This document shows, piece after piece, positions 47,136 through 55,837 of a stretch of 64,000 nucleotides of DNA. The notes beneath the pieces were generated by a model, which worked only from the letters and a program-made list of their open reading frames with translations, did not search any database and had not been told where the DNA came from. Where the stretch lies: contig JASKOT010000006.1 of the NCBI GenBank assembly GCA_032158125.1, forward strand, positions 310,001 to 374,000, in the 5' to 3' direction. Position 1 is the first letter of the stretch. Each line of letters starts with the position of its first letter. The DNA is from Papiliotrema nemorosa (Eukaryota > Basidiomycota > Tremellomycetes > Tremellales > Rhynchogastremaceae). Position numbers and translations under genes: made by a program.

Positions 47136-49072
47136 TTATTTTGCAGGGGCTGGCTGAGCTCCTGCATCCTTGGCTGGAGGTGCTCCTCCCATCCAACTCC
47201 ACAACGAACCCTTCATCTCCGCCAACTGTCTCTGCTTGTCCTCCTCGATCAATCTGGGAAAATCAGCAAACTCCTCGTTCCAGACCACTTCTCGACGCAC
47301 TTCTTAAACTCGTCGGCGTGGTCTCGCCAGTACTTCTGCTCCTCTTGGTACATCCTTTGAGACTCTGCTCGCTTTTGCTCGATGAACGTCATGGGCTGAT
47401 TCGGACGTTGAGGTTTACCAGTTTGCTACTAGTCAGAATCGCGTCATGACAGTATAAGGGCAGACTCTCAGACTCACCTGAGAGAGACCACCAAACATGG
47501 ACGAAACGAAGCTAGATCCTGCACCGTGGACTGAGGATGGGTGGGTGCGCTCCCAATCTAGCTTGGCTTGGGCTTTCTGTTCTGCCTCGATTTTGGCATA
47601 CGTCTGGGCGATATCTTTCCCCTGGTAGAATTGAAGTGCCGGTCTCACGTCTTTCACATTGTAATACGCAATGGCTATCGTTAGCACATCTCTACAGAAC
47701 CCCAGAGTCTTTGACTTGCATTCGAGGAAAGGAATCAGCTCGACCAATCCTTGTTCACCACCCTTGCCCTCCCATGGAGGGATGATGATAGCGTTTTCAG
47801 GTTGCAAAGCGGCATGTTCGGGGTTGGTGTCTAGCATAATGACCTTTGACAAATCCCGATTGAGGTAAGTGAGATCTTTGACGACCTTTCCTTTGACGGT
47901 CCGTGTGGAATCCCGGAACAGCTTGTAAGGGAGGTACGCCTGGAAAGGGTCAAGCTTTTCAGCTACAGGCGCGGCGGTCTGTCTATCAGTGACCATCCTC
48001 ATCATTGCAAAGGACTACTCACATAGAGAGGCTGATGAGTGAACAGGACAATTTCGTAGAAGAGTGAAAGATATGCCAAAAAGTAGTCTACACCGGGTCG
48101 TTTGGCTGTTCTCCAACCGTTTGTTCGCTAAACGAGTCAGCCTTTAATCTTTTCGAATGCATAAAGGCCTTACATCCCAGGTCGAGGTGACCAGCATACC
48201 CTCGAGGTCGATCAAGAGGGTATATGGTCGCTGATGTGGTGGTGGAAGAGGATCCGGCAGTAATGTCTTGAACGCTGGTTTGTTGAAGTACTGTAATTGA
48301 ATCAGCATATGTACCCAGAGTTCGGTCCAAACCAGCTCACATCCAAGAACTCGTTGGCATTGTTCTTCAGCCTCTCCCAGCCACCAACGGAGGGTGCACC
48401 AGCCTTTTCAGTCTCTGCGCCTCCAAAGTATGCCGCTCCCAATCCACCAATGACCAGGGCCCCAATACCATACCTCAACATGGCCCTTCGCTGCCTCTCG
48501 ATACTGGACACATACTCCTTCCTTCCGGCTCCTCTGCGCCTCGCACCTGTTTTTCCGCTCGTCGAACCTGCACCTGCACCCGCTGATGATCCCGCTCCTG
48601 CTTCGTCCTCTACTTTCTCTTTGGCCGGTTCGGCGAGTTGAGCCAACTCCGAGTCGACATTGAGCGAAGGAAGTTTGCTGTAATCGATCTCCTCGGCAGG
48701 AGTCTCGGTAGCGGGTGAGACTGGCTCATCTACAGCGCCGGAAGATGCTACAGTTCGAGGTGCGGGTTCTGTCGCTTTGTTGATTATTGGCTCAAAGGGT
48801 TCGCTAGACGCAGCAGCTTTCTTTGGTGAATCAACAGGAGGCGAAGAGGGCTTCTCAGCTGGAGAAGAGGCCGATGGTGATGCTGGACGTTGTGTAGTTG
48901 CCGAGATGGAAGGGGAAGTCTTGGATGTCGAATCGGAAGGATTGGAAGGTCGGTTGGTCGACCCATCTTGATGCTTGATCTTGATGAATCGTACCGGTGA
49001 ATTCGAGATGTTTCGTATAGCAGTAGACCTGCTAGAGCCGGTCAGAAGCCTCTGAGAAGCTATCCTCAACAT
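47136..49072 (-). CDS. TIM50: TIM50, receptor of the TIM23 protein import complex (3' frame break)
   Basis: Inner-membrane subunit that receives presequence proteins from TOM and seals the TIM23 channel. ATG 49072 gives the presequence [20 protein letters not shown], then a long Ser/Pro/Ala spacer, the helix [21 protein letters not shown], and the FCP1-like NIF domain: [71 protein letters not shown] and [10 protein letters not shown]. The catalytic DxDxT is degenerate (DLEGM), as in other Tim50. After intron 49-base type junctions, the last exon reads [31 protein letters not shown] and would stop at 47249. A shift of one base near 47297-47303 instead gives [20 protein letters not shown] and GSLWSWMGG ending at TAA 47136, which looks like the genuine tail. 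So either an indel or a sequencing error is present. Confidence 0.88.
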
Positions 49073-49630
49073 GATGTGTATGGGCAAAAGGTCGATATAG
49101 AAGGCCAGCTCGTTTTAGACGTCATGAAATTCGAAGGTCAAGGGGAGGATTTTGTTGCCACTCATGGTCAAAGACTGAATGTGGCAGACCTGTTGCCCTA
49201 GGGCGATCTTGCGCTGTGCACCGGCGCTCAGGAAAACAGAAGACCACGCAGGCTTGATGTGTTTACCATTCTCTGTTGCATCACAAAGCTGCTGTCTGAT
49301 GGCGTGCCATCAGATGGCGCATCGAACCGTTGCCCACTGTACAGTATGAGTACGATACGAGTCCCCTCGCCTTCTCGTATTCTCGCGTGACAGAAACGTC
49401 TGAAGATCTCACGCATCGAAATGGTAGGAGACCGCATTGTACGTATATGTGAGAATGACTGAGATCTGGTTGGACTCACAAAGGGATCAAAGGAGGTCAT
49501 TGTGCAGTGATCGCAACGCAGAAATACAGTGGTACAACCCAAATCATTTCAACAGGCAGTTTGCCACCACCCTAGCGACATTTTGCATTTCTATCCTTCC
49601 TTGATCGACGAGCCATTGTCAAATTTGAGC
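49073..49630. promoter_or_regulatory. Divergent region between TIM50 and cysteine-rich gene C
   Basis: 558 bases. It contains CTGTACAGTATG at 49337-49348, the reverse complement of the CATACTGTACAG motif found upstream of the two related cysteine-rich genes. A GTG-initiated extension of the downstream frame to 49529 exists, but the first ATG is at 49631. Confidence 0.45.
49337..49348 (-). promoter_or_regulatory. CATACTGTACAG motif upstream of family member C
   Basis: Reverse-strand copy of the 12-mer seen upstream of the related genes at 24578 and 26561; here about 285 bases before the ATG. Role inferred from recurrence. Confidence 0.4.
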
Positions 49631-51883
49631 ATGATCAAGGATAATTTCGAAGAGAGGTACAGGTTAAATAAGCAACCTATTCGATCCCTCCACGGATACG
49701 ATGTTTCTTCGCCTGAATATCCACCAACAAATCGCAGAGGTGAGGATGTGGGAGGGATTGCAGCTCCTGACCAAACGCGAGAAGAACACTCGACAACCAA
49801 TGATCAAGCTCTCGCCCATCCTCAAGAAAAGATCACAAGTTTCAATTGGGAACGGGAGCAAGAGGAGGCTCCCCATTCGGTCGATTTCGATGATCGAAAA
49901 GAGGAAATGTTCGGCTCCTGGGGGGTTCAGGCGACTGACGCGTTGATGAGTGATCCGTTTGCCGGAATGGGCGGAGATCAACTCATACGTGGAAACGAAA
50001 ACCACAAGAGACGCAGCCGTGATATACTCTCTGACATCAGGACTCCGCCATATGATGCACGGTCTAATGAGGACAATTACGAGGGTGACAACAACAGTGA
50101 CAACAACAGTGACAGTGACATCGAAAGCACAAGTACAATGCTCCAGAGTATATTGACCGCGCGCGATGAGGCCAGACGCCGAGCCTCTTCCGGTGAAGGT
50201 GACGGCTCGTCCTTGGCTCTTTTCAGAGAAGCAGTGACGGCAGAGGACGTACGAGCCAAGGTCGAGTCCGAGGACCAGCAAGACGCGCACGTCATTCCGC
50301 GATCCGTCTTTGGTGGCTCGATCACGTCTCACGGAACTCTGGCCAGTGTGAGGAGCAAGCAAAGAAAGACAACATTGAATATACTTGTGCCACCCACCGA
50401 GCAGATACCGGCAGTTGTGGTGTCTGATCCGCACAGTAGCGACGACGATTCTGACGATCCAGGCGGCGAGGAGGTCCCCATTTCGAAAGGAGAGTATACC
50501 GTCACACAAGACGGTCTGCATATTGGTGGACGAGTGATCTCGTGGAACGATCGCGAAAGTCTACGTCGGCCATTTACCATTAGCGAGACGGTCTTTCCGG
50601 ATGAAGAACTCTCGAATTCGAGAGGATCCCGCCGCTTTGGCATGGCGAAAACTAGCGATCGATCTCGAAGTCGGGATTCCACACGACAGTGTCCGACTTG
50701 CCAAGGCACGTGGGACAGCGTTGTCTACCACTTTGATGAAGACGGCTTACCACACGGCGAGTGTGCTGTATGTGTCGAAAGTCGTCTCTCCGATCTGAGC
50801 ATTCAAGAAGAATCACGCAAAAAGAGATCTGGAGCAGGGATCAAGCTTCCTGAAGAACATGATCGGGTGCCCGAATCCCCACCATCCGACGCTCAGAACC
50901 TCCAGGTCGATTACTCAGGGGAGCAGCAACAGATCATGGAAGAGTTGGAGGAATACGGTGTATCCATCGAGAGATTGAATGAACGGTTCAGAAGTCACAC
51001 AAGCGTGTGCGTATACCGAGATTGCTACGATATCGCCAGCTTCAAGATCGAGGGCAAATCTGTCAATCCCGGCTTGTGTAGCTCTCATCACCGCAAGTAT
51101 GATTTCGATAGAGATACAGGACACGTCAAGATGTCCTTGATCGATGTGCTAGATCGGATCAAGCCAGAAAAGAGGGATCAGCATATCAGAGCCTATCGGT
51201 GTCTGACGCAAAGTCCTACCGGTATCTGTTTTCAACCAAAGAAGCGACAGAAAGAGAGTTGTGATTACTGCCGCAGTTCGGAAACGATGTCTGCCGCGGG
51301 TATTGTTGAGCGTTGTGGATACTCTGATGCGTGCGAGGTCAAATCTCGTAAACAGAGATCAACTACGAGGGCGAAGTCAAGAGTTAGCAGCGGGAAGGTA
51401 GACGGCGAATCGAGTGTCGCTGACACCAAACCCTCATGTCAGGGCAAGTCGAGAGGATGGCTAGCGAGCATAAGATGGAGTGATAACGGCACTACACCCT
51501 GGTGCGATACACACCAGAGCGCTTCAGTTAGAGACCTCTCCACGCAGCGCACATGTTCGTCCTGCAACAAGCCTAACTGGCTACCTAGAAGTTGGAAACC
51601 TCTATCGAGGGAATTTTACCAGATGACCAACAACACTTGCGCTTCGTGTTTCCCGCGTTCAGCCTTGGCCCAGGCCAATCCGAACTTCGGCGCGCTGTAT
51701 GAGAAGCTCAAAACAGAAGCAAATGAAAATGACTCACAAAGCGATAACAGCTACGAAGCGATGTTGAGGATGAATACAGCGAGGAGTACTCTGGACGATC
51801 AGGCGCCTTGGATGTGGGTTTTGGACTCCGAGACTGCGATGCAATTCGCAGACGACTGGGAGACATGTTATAACTCAGACTAG
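49631..51883 (+). CDS. Intronless cysteine-rich protein, family member C (750 aa)
   Basis: One open frame of 750 codons from ATG 49631 to TAG 51883, no introns. Residues 1-330 are acidic, polar and disordered-looking (TYEG/DNNSDNNSDSDIES, Ser/Asp runs). A first cysteine group, CPTCQGTW ... GECAVC (about residues 355-380), is C-x2-C ... C-x2-C. The family signature lies at VCVYRDC (Cys460, Cys465) and LCSSHH (Cys483, His486), followed by a helix MSLIDVLDRIKP, as in the genes at 24578 and 26561. Further groups are CFQP...CDYC and TPWCDTHQ, and a C-terminal CSSC ... CASCF pair resembling the CVTC ... CLSCY of member A. All suggest several structural zinc sites; basic stretches (KSRKQRSTTRAKSR) could contact nucleic acid. 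No known domain name can be assigned. Confidence 0.78.
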   Translation: MIKDNFEERYRLNKQPIRSLHGYDVSSPEYPPTNRRGEDVGGIAAPDQTREEHSTTNDQALAHPQEKITSFNWEREQEEAPHSVDFDDRKEEMFGSWGVQATDALMSDPFAGMGGDQLIRGNENHKRRSRDILSDIRTPPYDARSNEDNYEGDNNSDNNSDSDIESTSTMLQSILTARDEARRRASSGEGDGSSLALFREAVTAEDVRAKVESEDQQDAHVIPRSVFGGSITSHGTLASVRSKQRKTTLNILVPPTEQIPAVVVSDPHSSDDDSDDPGGEEVPISKGEYTVTQDGLHIGGRVISWNDRESLRRPFTISETVFPDEELSNSRGSRRFGMAKTSDRSRSRDSTRQCPTCQGTWDSVVYHFDEDGLPHGECAVCVESRLSDLSIQEESRKKRSGAGIKLPEEHDRVPESPPSDAQNLQVDYSGEQQQIMEELEEYGVSIERLNERFRSHTSVCVYRDCYDIASFKIEGKSVNPGLCSSHHRKYDFDRDTGHVKMSLIDVLDRIKPEKRDQHIRAYRCLTQSPTGICFQPKKRQKESCDYCRSSETMSAAGIVERCGYSDACEVKSRKQRSTTRAKSRVSSGKVDGESSVADTKPSCQGKSRGWLASIRWSDNGTTPWCDTHQSASVRDLSTQRTCSSCNKPNWLPRSWKPLSREFYQMTNNTCASCFPRSALAQANPNFGALYEKLKTEANENDSQSDNSYEAMLRMNTARSTLDDQAPWMWVLDSETAMQFADDWETCYNSD

Positions 51884-51974
51884 TGGCGTAGAGTATCGTG
51901 GAAGTGTGAGTAAATACATAGATATGATGCATGAAAATTTCATCATTGAACCTGAGCGACGGTTGCTCGTACCT

Positions 51975-52968
51975 TCACGTTACAGGCTGGAGGAAAGAGC
52001 CAGTCTTGTTGTCCGCAGACTCGACCGTCACTGCCGTCCGAGTTGCTCTCTTGGGCATCAAAACGTCCGATGATCGATCAGTTGGATCACGCACATGGAC
52101 AAAATTCTTCATGCTCGGTCGCATGGTCTTGGTCTCTGCCAAAAGCTCACGAGTGAGGGGTCGCAGGTGGATGTCAAGGGACACTCCGCCACTTCTGATT
52201 GTGGCACGACTCTTCCGAGTCTCACTCGACGTGAGGGCAGCGACGAGCTTGTCACCAACTCCCACCTCTGTGAAGAGCTCATCCTCAATTGGATATTTCA
52301 TTTGCTCGACGTGTTCGGGTGTTAGATGGGAGAACCAATCAGGCATTCGGGTCTTTTCTGGTTCAGTGTTGCCACCCCACGTCAAAGTCCATTGTTTGCC
52401 TCCACGTTTCCAAGGACTATGAACCGAGATCAGCTCTCCCGTTGCACACGCGACGACTCACAGGCAAGTCCGATGACAGTGATCGATCGCGCAATCAATG
52501 CTGTGAGCCATGTTGACTGCCAACACTTGAGTATCATCTTCAACAGTGGAGAGCACCTTCTCGGCGGCGGTGAAATCCTCTTCGCAATCGAGAGCAGACG
52601 GATAGTGATACCACTCGCCATCCTCTTGCCTCGAGCCCATCACTGCGTGATGTTGGACCGAGGAGAACTCGCCCTGAGGGTCCGCACACGTGCCTTCGAC
52701 CTGTGACCATGCAGCGTTCTCAGTGGGAAAATGCATGACCGCTCACCGATAGCAAAATGGGCAGAGATGGTCCGGTGGGCGCCTTCTGATAGGCCTGCTC
52801 CATCTCCAACTGCTCCATGCCTCCAGCAACGGTGCTACTAGCGCCATGATTCGCCACTTGAGACAAGTTGTAATTGGTCAGAACATCCGTGTCTCCCGGG
52901 ATGGTTGGCGCAGAGACGAGGCTGAAGCTGTCTTCATCGCGGGATTCTTCCTCAGTCTGATGTGTCAT
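51975..52968 (-). CDS. Unrecognised protein, about 290 aa
   Basis: ATG 52968, three exons (about 52968-52748, 52700-52468 and 52421-51975), stop TGA 51975. The first exon is acidic and polar (MTHQTEEESRDEDSF). The middle exon has HHAVMGSRQEDGEWYHYPSALDCEEDF and MAHSIDCAIDHCHRTCL, with a small Cys/His cluster (DCAIDHCHRTC). The last has GGKQWTLTWGGNTEPEKTRMPDWF, and a mixed charged/hydrophobic region ending GSFLQPVT. I recognise no family, signal peptide or membrane span. The Cys/His cluster across the second junction could bind a metal, but spacing is not that of a known finger. Its 5' end faces the 3' end of histone H4, both on the minus strand. Confidence 0.65.
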
Positions 52969-53469
52969 GATGTAGTATAGCGGTATGGGAGAGGGTGAAT
53001 GCTGCTAAGACTGAGAGCTGCGTCAGCGCGCACAAGCTATATACATCACCAAGAGGACGCAGAATAAAAGGAATAGCGCATAAGAAATCAGTTCAATTGT
53101 TTCTGGTTGAAACGCGTGTACACGACGACACCTTTGATTGGTACTGCTGTCCAGAATGAGGAAAGAGCCACAGCGACGGTCAGGGATAAATTGTTCCCCT
53201 TCGATTCAGACAAAGTCTCAATCAGAAGGATTTCATTGTTGTCGCGGTCGTGGAGCTTTGCGATCGATACTTTGACAGCAAGAAAGCAAGTCAATTTGGA
53301 TCAGGAATCATTGGACTCGCAGAACGTCACATATAGATGCAGACAGGATACATCTCACGGGCTGGACAACAGCCCGGTGTAAAAAGACGATCAAAAACGA
53401 AGGGAATAACGGTGACCGCGACAAGGCGATTTGAAAGTCGTGCTTGTCGTTGGCCAAAGAAAGGAAAGC

Positions 53470-53471
<2 letters not shown>
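52969..53471. other. Region between unrecognised gene and histone H4
   Basis: 503 bases; promoter of the minus-strand gene at 52968 plus the H4 3' UTR. The minus strand is open at 53088-53294 with fair codon use but no ATG and no obvious splice partner, so it is not called. Confidence 0.4.
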
Positions 53472-53504
<33 letters not shown>

Positions 53505-53984
53505 TCGCTTCAAGGCGTAGACGACATCGAGCGAGGTGACGGTCTTTCGCTTGGCGTGCTCAGTGTAAGTAACCGAGTCTCGGATGACGTTCTCAAGGCT
53601 GAGACGATTAGCATACACCCCAAGAGACAGAAGGATCGGAGAGGGAGGGGCGATGGTTGAAAGGATGATGACGGCGACGGGAGCGTAGTGTGATGGGAAT
53701 GTAAACACGTACAAGATCTTGAGGACACCTCGAGTCTCCTCGTAGATCAAACCGGAGATTCGCTTGACACCACCTCGTCGAGCGAGACGTCGAATGGCGG
53801 GCTTGGTGATACCCCTGAGAGTGAGCATAGTCCACCTCGAGGGGTTGAGACTCACTGAATGTTGTCTCGAAGGACCTTTCGGTGTCGCTTGGCTCCACCT
53901 TTACCGAGACCTTTACCACCTTCACATCAGCGATGAACCCGGTGGGGAAACAATAGGATGCTCACCTTTTCCTCGTCCGGACAT
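53472..53984 (-). CDS. HHF1: Histone H4
   Basis: Core nucleosome histone. ATG 53984; the first exon is 19 bases (53966-53984: MSGRGK), followed by exons encoding [53 protein letters not shown] and [43 protein letters not shown], stop TAA 53472. The protein is 103 residues and essentially canonical, including the acetylatable tail lysines and K20 region. Three introns interrupt it, the last about 110 bases; intron-containing histone genes imply polyadenylated mRNA and are normal for basidiomycetes. It is divergent from bL35m; no H3 partner is adjacent in this window. Confidence 0.98.
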
Positions 53985-54444
53985 GTTGTGTTATTGATGG
54001 GTTTGTGAGTGAGCTACAATGATCAGCGGCCGACTATCGACGAAGGACATCTGACTGACTCGAGAGAAAAAGAGAGAGAGCGATGAGGGAAGAACAGAAA
54101 GGGACTGCGGGGGTGGGAATAGGTGTTATATATCGGATCGGGGGACAACAACACCAAAGGATCACTCGGGGATTGATCGTGCACGTGACTGATTCCTTGT
54201 GGCGGCATATATGGGTGACGAGGATAAAGAAGTCGAAACACGTGAGCTGCAGGCGGAGGTCGCCGGTGGTCTCACGATTTCCGTTTCGACATTAGCCAGA
54301 TGTCTAGCTAAGACACGAAGTATCGATAAAAGATCTCTTGACACACCCTTGCGAAGACGTAGGACGATACAAGAAGAAGGCAGCGAAGGGTGACTGCATA
54401 CAATACTAAGGAGTTTTCGAAGAAAGCTCGCCTATCAGCTCAAC
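53985..54444. promoter_or_regulatory. Divergent H4/MRPL35 promoter region
   Basis: 460 bases between the two start codons. CACGTGAC lies at 54182-54189. An AGAGAGAG run is near 54066-54082 and TATATATCGG near 54127, on the H4 side, may act as a TATA-like element. Confidence 0.45.
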
Positions 54445-55059
54445 ATGTCTTTCCTTCCCCGGCTCTTCCGTTTGGTCCTTCCCACCTCGCAACATCCTTT
54501 CTCCCCTCAACTACCAACTTCAGTGGCCAGCTCTGCCGCAGGTCCTTCCAGGATACAATGGTATCATGGGCCCAAGATACAGAAGAAACAAAAGACGAAT
54601 AAAGCTGCTGCTGCTCGATTCAAGCTGTTAAAATCGGGAGAGGTGAGTGACCCACTCCTATGGCTTGGCCTAGTGGCTTATCCTCGGCGAGGAATGACAG
54701 CTGATCCATCAGATATTAAGGGTACGTCCAGGTCGATGCAAAGGGTGACTATTGAAATGGAGACTGACTTTACAGCGTCGTGTGGGTGGGGCACATTACA
54801 ACACCATGTGGTCGGTTGAGCGACTGGCTCGTCTCAAAATACCGGTACCCGTCTCCTCTCAGAAAGTGGTGAGTGGATTTTATGGATTCTGCAAGACCAC
54901 TTTGGCTGACCGATGTCACAATATCCCCACATTGATCTCCTTATCCTGATCACAACTCGACTGTGTATATACGCCCTTTACATCTACCCTTGGCCGTCCT
55001 ACGCTTCATCCCTGTAGAGGAAAACGATCAAGAGAATGATACCCTTTGGTAACAGGTAG
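54445..55059 (+). CDS. MRPL35: Mitochondrial large-subunit ribosomal protein bL35m
   Basis: Exons 54445-54642, 54713-54721, 54776-54868 and 55018-55059 give 113 residues. The presequence MSFLPRLFRLVLPTSQHPF precedes the bL35 signature KKQKTNKAAAARFKLLKSGE-ILR-RRVGGAHYNTMWSVERLARLK, then PVSSQKVRKTIKRMIPFGNR. This fits the bacterial KMKTHRGAAKRFK...G..KR pattern. Exon 2 has just nine bases (ATATTAAGG), flanked by AG and GTACGT; skipping it would remove three residues but keep frame. The final intron (54869-55017) is longer than average, so the last exon is slightly less certain, though RKTIKRMIPFGNR is convincingly L35-like. Confidence 0.85.
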
Positions 55060-55837
55060 ACGGGGTGCCATGCAGCTGTATTTTACCATTGACAATTCTT
55101 GGTTCCGACGACCTCGTCACTGCGACTCTTCTCAATCATACGCACGACCCATCGTCGACCCGAATGTCAAGTCCATAATCGATAACCAATGTCCCTGGAT
55201 CTCCAATCAACTGAGAGGGTAAGGGCTGGCCACGGTAACCTGCCTCGCTACATGAGGCTATGAATGAGTGATCGCAGGCCATGTATCAGTCACTGCACCT
55301 ATACGGCCCGAATCTGTCTTCTAGTCCTTACCAGCTCCTTTCAGTCACTCTTCGGTGCCTGCGACGATCTCCGCAGATCGACATGCATGCTGCACCATGG
55401 ATGACTCCTTGATGACAACTTTTGCGAGACGGGCTCTTAGTCCTCTTCGCACTGCAACGCGCAGAGGGGGATCTGCCTGGTCCGACGTCATTTCTGTGCC
55501 TCGCAATGTCAGTCGACTGTGATGAGGATTGATGGGTGATGGCACGAATACGAGCAGTCCCAAACGTCATGATTGTCCTTGCAGAAACATGAGTGATGAG
55601 CATAGCAGATGGTATATATACTGTCCCAGGTTGAGCCCTCGACCGCATCACCTCCTCGTACACTTTCCAGAGCTGCCTGCACCAGCACCCTTCAGAAAGC
55701 TGAGCAGTGTGATTTGGCTGCCAGCTGCCATAGGATCACTACTCATATCGCGGTGAGCGGGACTCTTCTTTAGGAGGTTGAAGAGGTCGGGACTTTCTTT
55801 TTCCCTTGGCGAAAATCGACGTCATCGACGGGGGATC
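55060..55837. other. 778-base intergenic region
   Basis: Holds the MRPL35 3' UTR and the upstream region of the tricalbin-like gene. Open frames on both strands are short and lack motifs. The frame of the downstream gene is open back to 55778 but its first ATG is 55838. Confidence 0.4.

Noticed and set aside
47297..47310. Programmed -1 frameshifting in TIM50
   Set aside because: The local sequence GAGTTTAAGAAG does not match a canonical X-XXY-YYZ slippery site, so an indel or sequence error is preferred.
49664..50521. 285-codon minus-strand frame inside the 750-aa cysteine-rich gene
   Set aside because: Opposite-strand shadow of the long intronless frame; no start context or domain.
53088..53294. 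Minus-strand open frame between the unrecognised gene and histone H4
   Set aside because: Reasonable codon use but no ATG, no convincing upstream exon, and it overlaps the likely H4 3' flank.
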